A program made the position numbers and the translations under genes. The notes beneath the pieces were generated by a model. That model was not told the origin of the DNA and searched no databases. It was given only the letters and a program-made list of their open reading frames with translations. From assembly GCA_012512865.1 (NCBI GenBank), contig JAAZDH010000252.1, positions 1 through 11,572 of the forward strand: a DNA stretch of 11,572 nt. Direction: 5' to 3'. Shown here piece after piece: positions 1 to 6,780 of this stretch. Source of the DNA: Clostridiaceae bacterium (GTDB taxonomy: Bacteria; Bacillota; Clostridia; Acetivibrionales; DUMC01). Position 1 is the stretch's first letter; the number at the start of each line of letters is the position of its first letter.

Positions 1-130
1 AGTATTTTCCCTGTTCTTTATCGTTTAACGTTTTATTACCTGGATATAAATAATTCATGGAAAATACTAATGTTAAAGGAACTGATAAAAGCAATACCAG
101 TAAACTTGACAATAAGATTATTCTCTTCAT
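1..130 (-). CDS. N-terminus of a membrane or secreted protein (partial)
   Basis: Only the first 43 codons lie in the window; the gene continues off the left edge. The start is the minus-strand ATG at 130, preceded by a GGGGGA ribosome site about nine bases upstream. The predicted protein begins with two basic residues (MKR), then about 20 strongly hydrophobic residues (IILLSSLLVLLLSVPLTLVF), then a polar stretch around residues 25-43 (SMNYLYPGNK...). This is the shape of a signal peptide or signal anchor, so an exported or membrane-anchored product is inferred. No family can be recognised from this short piece. No stop interrupts the frame up to the window edge. Confidence 0.6.
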   Translation of the reverse strand, partial: MKRIILLSSLLVLLLSVPLTLVFSMNYLYPGNKTLNDKEQGKY

Positions 131-390
131 GCCAAATCCCCCAGCCCTCTCTTTTATAAAATATCTTAAGTTTTGTGCATTTACATTATAAACTGCTAAT
201 GTTTGTTTATGTTATTACTTACTTATAATGTTAATAATTACTATTAATTATTATATCGTCAATATTTGTAATGTATTTATTCAATTGATACATTTGAACA
301 AGTTTACGAAAAGGCTCATAAAAAACTTGTGGACAGTAGAGAAATGATTTTATTTTAAACTCTTAAACTAATAATGTAACAGTACTTACG
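131..390. other. AT-rich intergenic region, no gene recognised
   Basis: This very AT-rich stretch lies between the left-edge gene and the end of the beta-lactamase-like gene. On the minus strand a TATAAT (plus positions 185-190) could be the -10 box for the left-edge gene, but no good -35 was found, so it is not called separately. A short plus-frame stretch around 280-358 (read as FEQVYEKAHKKLVDSRE) looks vaguely like coding sequence but has no start codon. Confidence 0.5.
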
Positions 391-424
391 CAAAAAAGAT
401 TAAATCCTGGAATTGCGGGATTAA
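391..424 (-). terminator. Possible intrinsic terminator of the beta-lactamase-like gene
   Basis: Read on the minus strand, about 45 bases past the stop at 469, TTAATCC (plus 418-424) can pair with GGATTTAA (plus 400-407) with one bulged base. A T-rich run (TCTTTTTTG, plus 391-399) follows. The stem is short and AT-rich, so this is a modest candidate placed where a terminator is expected. Confidence 0.4.
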
Positions 425-468
425 TACTCTTTAATAATCCTACGGTAACTTATTTATCTAAACAATAA

Positions 469-1611
469 TTATTTACCCAGGCAATAATACAACAGGTTTC
501 TTATTCTTGGATGGATGTATGGTTCCTGGCTGTTTAGCATGTGTTGTACATAAAAAAGCGCCAGTTCATTTTCAGGATCAATAAGGACATAGGCACCTGC
601 AGCCCCTCCCCATCCAAACTCACCAATGGGGCTTAATGAACCGCCTTTTGCCCTGTCTATCATGGTACGTACACCCAGTCCATAACCGTAACCGGCCATT
701 TGGACCCAGTTAAAATTCTTGAGGGCAGCTTCATCCAGGTGGTTTGTCCTCATCAGGTTAATGGTACGCTCACTTAAAATTTGCTCGCCGTTTTGGCTCT
801 TCCCCTTGTTGCTAAGGCAGTTTGCAAACTTTATATAATCATCCGCGGATGAAATCAGCCCTGCGCCCCCGCTTTCATACTCGCTTCCAATCGCATAAGC
901 ATTGGCCAGGGGTATTTCAATGACCTCGCTTGTACTCTCGACAAATTTATATTGTTTAGCCATCCTTTTTTGCTTTTCTTCGGTCAAGTAGAAACCTGTA
1001 TCTTTCATTTCCAGGGGTTCGAATATATTCTCACTTAAGTATGCACTGAATTTTTCCCCTGAAATCACTTCAACCAAGCCTGCCAGTACGTCATGGCACA
1101 AGCTGTAATTCCAGCGGGTGCCTGGTTCAAATAATAAAGGGGATTTGGCAATTGCTTTAATGACCTCCCTGGTGGGGCATCTTCCCTGGGTTCTTTCTTT
1201 TTCATAGCGAATAAACGGTGTATTCATGTCATACGTGAGACCTGCCGTCATTGTAAACAAATCCTGGACCTTGATGTAATTTCTTGCCTTTACCAGTTCT
1301 TTGTTATTATCTTCACCTTTCTTTTGAATGTACATCTCCTTGAATTCAGGCAGATATTCGTACACAGGATCTGTCATTAAAAAATAACCCTTTTCAAAAA
1401 GCTGGAGGGCTGCCACGCACGTTATTACTTTTGTTGCAGAATAAAGATGATAAAGGTTATCACGGGCAACGGGTTTTCTTTCTTTTATGTCCGCATAACC
1501 TGTACTGTACCTGAATACGGGCTGATTTTTATAGTAGATGGCGCAATCCGCGCCGGGTATTCTCCATCCGGTTATTTTATTTAAAAATATTTCCAATTCT
1601 TTAAAATTCAT
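469..1611 (-). CDS. Serine beta-lactamase-fold hydrolase (family VIII esterase / class C-like)
   Basis: This 380-residue protein belongs to the beta-lactamase/penicillin-binding-protein-like serine hydrolases (COG1680), which include family VIII esterases, D-aminopeptidases and class C-like enzymes. The nucleophile motif SATK (SxxK) is at residues 58-61. The catalytic Tyr is in WNYS at 168-170 (Y169), followed by CHDVLAGLVE, the pattern of family VIII esterases rather than the Y-A-N of true class C enzymes. GGAGLISSADD (248-258) and WGGAAG (334-339), the third active-site region, are also present. There is no obvious signal peptide, so a cytoplasmic esterase or peptidase-like role is more likely than antibiotic resistance. 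The ATG at 1611 was chosen because GGAGG (1619-1623) lies seven bases upstream. A longer frame to 1641 would overlap the promoter -10 box. The substrate is unknown. Confidence 0.9.
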   Translation of the reverse strand: MNFKELEIFLNKITGWRIPGADCAIYYKNQPVFRYSTGYADIKERKPVARDNLYHLYSATKVITCVAALQLFEKGYFLMTDPVYEYLPEFKEMYIQKKGEDNNKELVKARNYIKVQDLFTMTAGLTYDMNTPFIRYEKERTQGRCPTREVIKAIAKSPLLFEPGTRWNYSLCHDVLAGLVEVISGEKFSAYLSENIFEPLEMKDTGFYLTEEKQKRMAKQYKFVESTSEVIEIPLANAYAIGSEYESGGAGLISSADDYIKFANCLSNKGKSQNGEQILSERTINLMRTNHLDEAALKNFNWVQMAGYGYGLGVRTMIDRAKGGSLSPIGEFGWGGAAGAYVLIDPENELALFYVQHMLNSQEPYIHPRIRNLLYYCLGK

Positions 1612-1631
1612 TGTTTTTCCTCCGCTAAATA

Positions 1632-1660
1632 ATAATAGCAATAATTCTCAATGCAGTCAA
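1632..1660 (-). promoter_or_regulatory. Sigma-A-type promoter of the beta-lactamase-like gene
   Basis: On the minus strand TTGACT (plus 1655-1660) is followed after exactly 17 bases by TATTAT (plus 1632-1637). This puts the expected transcript start near 1625, giving a very short leader that begins almost at the GGAGG ribosome site. It supports the ATG at 1611 as the real start. Confidence 0.75.
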
Positions 1661-2087
1661 ACATAAGTTTACTATTTTCCTATCTTTCATTAAAGGTATA
1701 TTTTCAGAAAAATAAAATCACGAGAAAGTGTTTAATATTTAAATATCATTTGGGATGCGAAGTCTGCCGGCAAGGATTACATTGAACATTTAGTGTGACC
1801 ATAACAACTATCTTAACAAAGGACTTTCAAAGTCAACTCATGACCTCGAAAGACCTTTATTTCACAATATTTTGCCCATATATACAACAAGAGCCAATCC
1901 TGGTGGACTGGCCTTGATTGTATCAATCTCGATTGATAGATTTGCCTAGAGAATACGAGATTGATACCGTTTAATGATTATCTTTTTTTAAGATTATAAG
2001 GGGTGCAAAATTGCCTAAGGGGGTGTAACCTCATAAAGATACGTAAATCATGCGTTTCTTATTATTCCTTAATGGCACTCCTCAATT
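1661..2087. repeat. Gene-free region with several inverted repeats
   Basis: No gene is recognised. Three separate inverted repeats occur within 150 bases. (1) AAAGGACTTTC (1818-1828) pairs with GAAAGACCTTT (1848-1858) with one mismatch, and an inner GTCA/TGAC pair sits at 1832-1844. (2) GCCAATCC (1893-1900), a TGGT loop, then GGACTGGC (1905-1912); on the minus strand all eight positions pair if one G-U is allowed, and a TCTTGTTGT run follows, so it may terminate the reductase gene. (3) A perfect 12-base inverted repeat, GTATCAATCTCG (1920-1931) and CGAGATTGATAC (1956-1967), whose left arm overlaps the small palindrome ATCAATCTCGATTGAT (1922-1937). Their role is unknown. Confidence 0.6.
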
Positions 2088-2738
2088 CTATCTGCTAACC
2101 CTATAAATTATAGATAGATGATTATCAAGCGTCTCGCAATTGATGAGTTCCAGCGGCATCCTGTTAAGAAGCGAGAGACTTCTGAATGCATGCGGCTCGC
2201 TTGTGCCAACCAGGCAAGGCGATATGACGAGGCTGATCTCGTCAACAAGTCCCTGCTCTATGAGTATATTGGTCAGAATGCCGCCGCTGTCTGTTCTGAT
2301 AATCCTGCAGCCGTATTTATCATAAAGAATTTCAAGTGCTTTTGCATAATCGACGTGATCATTTCCGGCGATAATGTAATCATAATTGCGTTCACTAAGA
2401 TATTCTAGATAGGATTTAGGCGTGGATTCTGATACCAGTATAATAAAGTCTTTGATATACTCTGAATCCCTGAAAACATGCAGATTGCGCAATCTGCCGC
2501 GGCTGTCCGGCACAACGCACATGAGTCTTTTATCATCCGGGGTATCCACGGGCTTGACAAACGCTTTTTCAGTCTCGGGCGGGTATTGCTCGGCCGCCGT
2601 ATAGACTGTTTCGCTTCCGAACAGAACCATATCGGCGCCAAAGCGGTTGGCGACAACATAATAAATACCTGTGTCGATAAACCCGCGAATACAGCCATCC
2701 AGGCTTATTTGGGTATGCATTATTACTTTAGGTCTCAT
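2088..2738 (-). CDS. RibD C-terminal / dihydrofolate-reductase-like NAD(P)H reductase
   Basis: This 216-residue protein has the RibD C-terminal domain fold (PF01872), seen in the riboflavin-pathway pyrimidine reductase and in many stand-alone reductases related to DHFR. Visible marks are the N-terminal strand and loop with SLDG (12-15), GADMVLFGSETV (34-45), a predicted nucleotide-binding strand YIIAGNDH (121-128), SGGILTNILIEQGLVDEI (151-168) and the terminal SP motif (173-174). No deaminase domain precedes it, so it is not bifunctional RibD and a riboflavin role should not be assumed. The ATG at 2738 follows AAGGAGG by eight bases; an in-frame ATG at 2780 lacks a ribosome site. The gene is divergent from the WYL regulator, which may control it. 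Confidence 0.85.
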   Translation of the reverse strand: MRPKVIMHTQISLDGCIRGFIDTGIYYVVANRFGADMVLFGSETVYTAAEQYPPETEKAFVKPVDTPDDKRLMCVVPDSRGRLRNLHVFRDSEYIKDFIILVSESTPKSYLEYLSERNYDYIIAGNDHVDYAKALEILYDKYGCRIIRTDSGGILTNILIEQGLVDEISLVISPCLVGTSEPHAFRSLSLLNRMPLELINCETLDNHLSIIYRVSR

Positions 2739-2788
2739 AAAATCATCCTCCTTAATGTTATTTTCATAACTATCATACACCAGCGAAG

Positions 2789-2804
2789 TGACAGCGTTAT
2801 GTCA
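2789..2804. promoter_or_regulatory. Inverted-repeat operator candidate in the divergent promoter region
   Basis: TGACA (2789-2793) and TGTCA (2800-2804) form a perfect inverted repeat with a six-base spacer. It lies five bases upstream of the -35 box of the regulator gene and 51 bases upstream of the reductase start, a good position for a dimeric regulator controlling both genes. Binding by the adjacent WYL protein is inferred only. Confidence 0.45.
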
Positions 2805-2809
2805 GCAGG

Positions 2810-2838
2810 TTAACAAATTTTTTCTTTTATGCTATAAT
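2810..2838 (+). promoter_or_regulatory. Promoter of the WYL regulator gene
   Basis: TTAACA (2810-2815) is separated by 17 bases from a perfect TATAAT (2833-2838). This puts the transcript start near 2845, about 40 bases before the ATG at 2887. The match to sigma-A consensus is 11 of 12 bases. Confidence 0.75.
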
Positions 2839-2886
2839 GTTTATGCCGGCAGTTAAATCGCTGCACTGTTCGGCAGGAGGTGCTTT

Positions 2887-3849
2887 ATGAACAGGCTGGA
2901 CAGGCTAACGGCAATCCTTATCCACCTGCAATCCAAAAAAATCGTCACTGCCAGGGAACTTTCTAAACGGTTCAATATATCCATAAGAACTGTATACAGA
3001 GATATCCGGTCGCTCGAAGCCGCCGGTGTGCCAATAGATTCAGAAGCCGGTTTAGGCTATTACCTGGTGGAAGGATACCATCTTCCCCCGGTAATGCTTA
3101 CTTCAGAAGAAGCCGGAGCTTTGCTGCTGGCTTGCAAACTTTCCTATGCATTCACTGACGAAAAGACAAAAAATAATGTTGATTCGGCAATGTATAAAAT
3201 TAAAGCTGTACTCAAAAATGAAGACAAGGAATTTCTATCGGAAATAGAAAAAAGGATCCAGGTATTCTCTGCTGAGAACTATAAAATTCCAGCCGAAAAC
3301 AATACCATAAGAGATATCCAGAATGCAATGTATGCAGGGAAGATTATTAATATCGAATATTATTCTCCTTCCGGCAGCCAGACGACATCAAGACGAATCG
3401 AACCTATTTCATTAGGATTTTTCGCTAATCACTGGCATTTGATAGCTTTTTGCCATTTACGGAAAGCATATAGAAATTTTCGCATAGACCGCATTGAAAA
3501 GCTTTCAATAACAAATCAAAGCATCAAGCAGTCACATCCACCCATTGAAGAAATTATTAAAAAAATGTATGCATCGAAAAACTTGAGCAGTGTGACGGTA
3601 CGATTAAGAAAAGATAGTAATTACGAAATAATTAAGAACAAGTGCGCTTTAGGTTTTTTGGCGGAAAATAACCTTGGAGACAGGGTTGAAATCGTATTAT
3701 TGACGGATTCATTAAAGGTATTGGGAAAGTGGCTGCTATATTACGGGAACGATGTAGAAATACTTCATCCCGATGAAATGAAAACTGTTATGCGGGAGCA
3801 TGCTGCGGAAATCGCGCGGCAATATCTTGGCACTTCTGCATATTCGTAG
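2887..3849 (+). CDS. YafY/DeoR-type HTH regulator with WYL domain
   Basis: This 320-residue transcription factor has an N-terminal helix-turn-helix of the HTH_11 type (about residues 5-60; recognition helix near SIRTVYRDIRSLEAAG, 32-47). A WYL domain follows (about 141-210). There the signature tryptophan-containing strand reads HWHLIAF (182-188) and the conserved basic strand reads FRIDRI (198-203). A C-terminal WCX extension follows (about 235-315). WYL domains are thought to bind nucleic-acid or small-molecule ligands and can make such proteins repressors or activators. The ATG at 2887 follows AGGAGG (2875-2880) by six bases. The gene is divergent from the RibD-like reductase across a 148 bp region, so autoregulation and control of that gene are likely. 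It ends 45 bases before a group II intron fragment. Confidence 0.92.
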   Translation: MNRLDRLTAILIHLQSKKIVTARELSKRFNISIRTVYRDIRSLEAAGVPIDSEAGLGYYLVEGYHLPPVMLTSEEAGALLLACKLSYAFTDEKTKNNVDSAMYKIKAVLKNEDKEFLSEIEKRIQVFSAENYKIPAENNTIRDIQNAMYAGKIINIEYYSPSGSQTTSRRIEPISLGFFANHWHLIAFCHLRKAYRNFRIDRIEKLSITNQSIKQSHPPIEEIIKKMYASKNLSSVTVRLRKDSNYEIIKNKCALGFLAENNLGDRVEIVLLTDSLKVLGKWLLYYGNDVEILHPDEMKTVMREHAAEIARQYLGTSAYS

Positions 3850-3894
3850 CCTGATGCCGGAAGCCACTCTGTTAGAGAACGTAAAAAAGTTGTG

Positions 3895-4446
3895 GTGCGG
3901 CCGGGAAAGGACATACAGTTTAGCGGGTGGAAATCCCGCCTGGTAAGCCTGAAGTCAACGCACCAGTAGCGAGTCTTGGAGCATTGCAAGCAATTGCAAT
4001 GTTTAAGCGTAGACAGCCAGGCAGTAGGCCCGAAGCATGCATGGGCGAGTGATTGAGCCTTGAAAATTTTACAACTTCGGGAAGGCCGACTGGCTCACAA
4101 CTTAGGAAGGCAACACTGTATCAGGCGTTAAAGACGAGCGTGATATAGCTTCCCCGGGGTCAAAGAGCCGGGCATGCTGTACAATGACTATATGGAAACC
4201 CGGGAGACCCTGATGGCTCTTGCAAATAGCAAGTATGATGTACAACTGATAATAAGGAGGAAATCAAAAGACCATCGGGGAGTCGGATAACCTTATATTG
4301 TATTAATGAAGCCGGGTAATGCCGGTGGAGAGAAGGAGGTTACATACAACAGACCTTGTTAAGGAAACATTAACTACACACAGGGGTAGGGAATAATGAA
4401 AACGAAATTGGCAAGGATAGCAGAAATTGCTAAAGAAAAGCCCAAA
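3895..4446 (+). mobile_element. Truncated group II intron, 5' ribozyme half
   Basis: The segment begins with GTGCG (3895-3899), the conserved 5' end of bacterial group II introns. It continues with about 500 bases of structured, comparatively GC-rich sequence unlike the neighbours. Hairpins include GCGGG (3923-3927) with CCCGC (3935-3939), and CATTGC/GCAATG near 3983-4003. Stretches such as GGGCGAGTGATTGAGCC and AAACCCGGGAGACCCTG resemble, from memory, clostridial group II introns that encode their own reverse transcriptase. An ATG at 4396 then opens a reading frame with the N-terminus of such an enzyme, which stops after about 17 matching codons. The rest of the reverse transcriptase and domains V and VI are missing, so this copy cannot splice or move. 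The right boundary near 4446 is an estimate. Confidence 0.75.
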
Positions 4447-4455
4447 AAAGGCTAA
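4396..4455 (+). pseudogene. ltrA: N-terminal remnant of group II intron reverse transcriptase/maturase
   Basis: The frame from ATG 4396 encodes MKTKLARIAEIAKEKPKKG and then stops. The first 17 residues match the typical opening of clostridial intron-encoded LtrA-type proteins (RIAEIAK...KPK, normally followed by a KFTSLAHL-like segment). The homology ends abruptly at the AAAAAA run (4444-4449), which I take as a deletion junction. All catalytic reverse transcriptase motifs are absent, so no function is expected. The symbol is for the family only. Confidence 0.65.
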
Positions 4456-4478
4456 ATTTCTTAACAGAAAGGTAGTAA

Positions 4479-5312
4479 CCAGTTCTATACACAAGAAAAA
4501 TTACATTCCCTATATTAGATTTGCATAATAAATACGGCTTTACAGCATTTGAGCTGGATGGCATAAAACTCAGATCCAAAGCAGGAGAAGAAAATCTGTT
4601 CCGTATGATGGCGTAGGTAGTTTCGGAAACCAAGGGAAAAGTCTTTTTTAATCTAGATACTACTGCGGAAACACGGCTTGGTTATTATGGCAGAGTTCAG
4701 TACGGGAACATCTTTCTAGAAAACAGGTATACTGACCTTAATAGCTATTACCCTCATTGGACTTTGAGAAATCTATGGATGCTTTCCAGGTACTACCCAT
4801 CTTTCAGGCTTCAGATAGAGTTCCTCAATGTAGACAGAAATATTGTTTTATATGAGGAAGATCCACTTTCACCTCATACCTGCGGGGTAGAATATGCCTT
4901 TGCAATCACCATGTTTTCTAATCCTCTGGCGTGGCTTGAATTAAGTAACTTGAGTAAAAAGTCTGTGGAGATTTTGTCTAAAGTAATTAAAACTTATAGG
5001 CAATACCAGGATGACATTCTTAAAGGATATGTATTACCTATTGGGGAAGAACCTTCCGGTACGGGGTGGACAGGATTTCAATCCATTAGTGGAAGTGGAT
5101 CAGGTTACTTGCTGATAATCAAGGAGTATAACCAATCTATAAGACATAAATACAAGCTTTGGAGTGTGAAAAATACAAAATTAAAGCTTGAAAAAATACT
5201 CGGTACGGGAAGCCAGGATTCAGTAATGGTGGATATAGAAGGCAATTGTGTATTTAATCTGGAAGGTAAATTTACTTATAGCCTGTACAAATATTCCTTA
5301 TTGACGGATTAG
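4479..5312 (+). pseudogene. Alpha-galactosidase-like (melibiase, GH-D clan) C-terminal fragment
   Basis: One reading frame runs from 4479 to the stop at 5310-5312, interrupted only by an in-frame TAG at 4614-4616. Read through, it gives about 270 residues resembling the C-terminal part of melibiase-like alpha-galactosidases. It contains YGFTAFELDGIKLRSK (4527-4574), where the Asp of FELDG sits where the nucleophile of this clan is expected; FFNLDTTAETRLGYYG (around 4645-4692); then ENRYTD, TLRNLWMLSRYYP, RLQIEFLN and ANPLAW-like FSNPLAWLE. The N-terminal half of the barrel is missing: stops lie at 4473-4478 and the intron remnant lies just before. A shorter product from ATG 4764 (182 residues) is possible but would lack the catalytic part and has no clear ribosome site. 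The assignment is from recalled family pattern. An unrelated carbohydrate-active family of the same fold remains possible. Confidence 0.65.
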
Positions 5313-5330
5313 TAAAATAAATTATATAAT
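5301..5330 (+). promoter_or_regulatory. Promoter of the isomerase-aldolase-kinase operon
   Basis: TTGACG (5301-5306) and a perfect TATAAT (5325-5330) are 18 bases apart. The -35 box lies inside the last codons of the glycoside hydrolase pseudogene. Transcription should start near 5337, just before the AGGAG ribosome site (5339-5343), giving a leader of about 15 bases. The operon can therefore be expressed although the gene upstream is dead. Confidence 0.75.
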
Positions 5331-5351
5331 GTATCAATAGGAGATGATAAT

Positions 5352-6752
5352 ATGAGTAAAAGGACATTTGCACTTTACTTTGGGAATAGAGGTTTTTTCC
5401 CTGAATCTTTAATCGCAAGTGCTAGAAAAGAGGTCAAGGAAATAGTGGAGGAAATGGGTTTTGCCACACTAATTCTTGATGAAAATGCTACGAGGTATGG
5501 AGCTGTCGAAACTGTGGAAGAAGGAAGAAAGTTCGCTGCATTTCTTAATGAACATAAGGGAGAGTACGATGGAGTAATTCTTTCGTTGCCGAATTTCGGT
5601 GACGAAAATGGAGCAATTGCTGCGTTGGAAGATTGTGGCGTACCTATTTTAATTCAAGCATATCCTGATGAAATCGGGAAGATGGATTTTCAACAAAGAC
5701 GTGACGCTTTCTGTGGTAAATTTTCCATTATGGATGTGTTTTATCAATATAATCTGCCTTATACAGTATTTAAACCGCATACAGTTCACCCGTGTACTCA
5801 AACCTTTAGACAACATATCGAGTGGTTTGCAGCAGTTTGCCGTATAGTGAAAAAAATGAAAAGGTTTAATATAGGTGCAATAGGTGCAAGAACTACCGCA
5901 TTTAAAACCGTCCGGTTTGATGAACTAACTTTGCAAAGATATGGCATTACAACGGAAACACTGGATTTATCGGAACTTTTTTTGAGAGTAAGGGATGTTA
6001 AGGTAAATACATATGAATTTAAGGAAAAACAAAGGAGACTGTTAAATTACACCAACTGGAACGGAGTCCCGGAGGAAAAAATTGAAATGTTAACGAAAGT
6101 GGGTATAGCTTTAGATAATATGATAAACGACTACCGGCTTGATTGCCTGGCTCTCCGATGCTGGATAGAAATTGAGCGGGAATTAGGTGTATCACCTTGT
6201 GTGCTTCTGAGTGAATTGAATGACAGGATGTTTGTGGCAGCGTGCGAATTGGATGTTTGCAATGCCATACCAATGATGGCATTATCCCTTGCTTCTGAAA
6301 AACCGGCTATGTGTCTGGATTGGAACAATAATTATGGTGAATATGAAGATAAATGTATATTATTTCATTGTGGCCCTGTTCCCCAAAGCTTAATGGAAAC
6401 AAAGGGACAAGTGATAGAACACGCTATGTTTGCCAAAAGTTTTGGTGAAGGTTGCGGATGGGGATGCAATGCCGGTAGAATTGCCAGAGCTCCAATGACT
6501 TTTGCCAGTTCAAAAACGGAGAATGGAAAGCTGATATTTTACATTGGTGAAGGACAATTTACCGGTGAACCTATAGAAAAAGACTTCTTTGGATGCGGGG
6601 GTGTTGCTGAAATTAATGGTCTGCAGGAGAAATTGCTTAATATAGGCAAAAAGGGATTCAGACATCATGTTAGTGTTAGCGTTGGGCATACTGCCATACC
6701 TGTCCGTGAAGCACTTACTACATATTTGGGGTATGAAATGACTGATATTTAA
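5352..6752 (+). CDS. L-fucose/D-arabinose isomerase family protein
   Basis: This 466-residue cytoplasmic protein belongs to the L-fucose isomerase-related family (COG2407), which interconverts an aldose and the matching 2-ketose with a divalent metal, usually manganese. Family marks are the N-terminal GNRGFFP (11-17), the substrate-side loop with CGVPILIQAYPDE (95-107), ALRCWIEIE (267-275), CELDV (298-302), CLDWNNNYGE (321-330), GWGCNAGR (369-376) and the C-terminal FRHHVSVSVGH (436-446). By analogy with FucI, the metal ligands would be E299, D323 and a His in HH (438-439); this is inferred. The protein is shorter than E. coli FucI (about 590 residues) but normal for COG2407. AGGAG lies eight bases before the ATG. 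It is the first gene of a three-gene operon with an aldolase (28-base gap) and an FGGY kinase. The sugar is not known. Confidence 0.88.
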   Translation: MSKRTFALYFGNRGFFPESLIASARKEVKEIVEEMGFATLILDENATRYGAVETVEEGRKFAAFLNEHKGEYDGVILSLPNFGDENGAIAALEDCGVPILIQAYPDEIGKMDFQQRRDAFCGKFSIMDVFYQYNLPYTVFKPHTVHPCTQTFRQHIEWFAAVCRIVKKMKRFNIGAIGARTTAFKTVRFDELTLQRYGITTETLDLSELFLRVRDVKVNTYEFKEKQRRLLNYTNWNGVPEEKIEMLTKVGIALDNMINDYRLDCLALRCWIEIERELGVSPCVLLSELNDRMFVAACELDVCNAIPMMALSLASEKPAMCLDWNNNYGEYEDKCILFHCGPVPQSLMETKGQVIEHAMFAKSFGEGCGWGCNAGRIARAPMTFASSKTENGKLIFYIGEGQFTGEPIEKDFFGCGGVAEINGLQEKLLNIGKKGFRHHVSVSVGHTAIPVREALTTYLGYEMTDI

Positions 6753-6780
6753 TATAAAATTTAGCGAGGCAGAAACGGTT

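Noticed and set aside
280..358. Short protein-like plus frame (FEQVYEKAHKKLVDSRE)
   Set aside because: No start codon or ribosome site and no family recognised; too short to separate from chance.
469..1611. Antibiotic-resistance beta-lactamase
   Set aside because: The fold is shared, but the Tyr motif (WNYSLCHDV) is of the family VIII esterase type and there is no obvious signal peptide, so a resistance role is not supported.
1749..1799. Short plus frame reading IIWDAKSAGKDYIEHLV before a stop
   Set aside because: Looks vaguely coding, but has no start and no recognisable family; not enough to call a remnant.
2118..2813. Several plus-strand open frames across the reductase gene and its upstream region
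   Set aside because: They are antisense shadows of the RibD-like reductase, lack ribosome sites and show no family features.
4250..4262. AAGGAGG motif followed by AT-rich sequence
   Set aside because: It lies inside the intron ribozyme and no open frame of useful length follows it.
4303..4633. Minus-strand open frames across the intron end and hydrolase fragment
   Set aside because: Low-complexity products without a ribosome site; the plus strand carries recognisable intron and hydrolase homology.
6019..6328. Minus-strand open frames inside the isomerase gene
   Set aside because: They lie fully within a well-supported gene on the other strand and show no family features.
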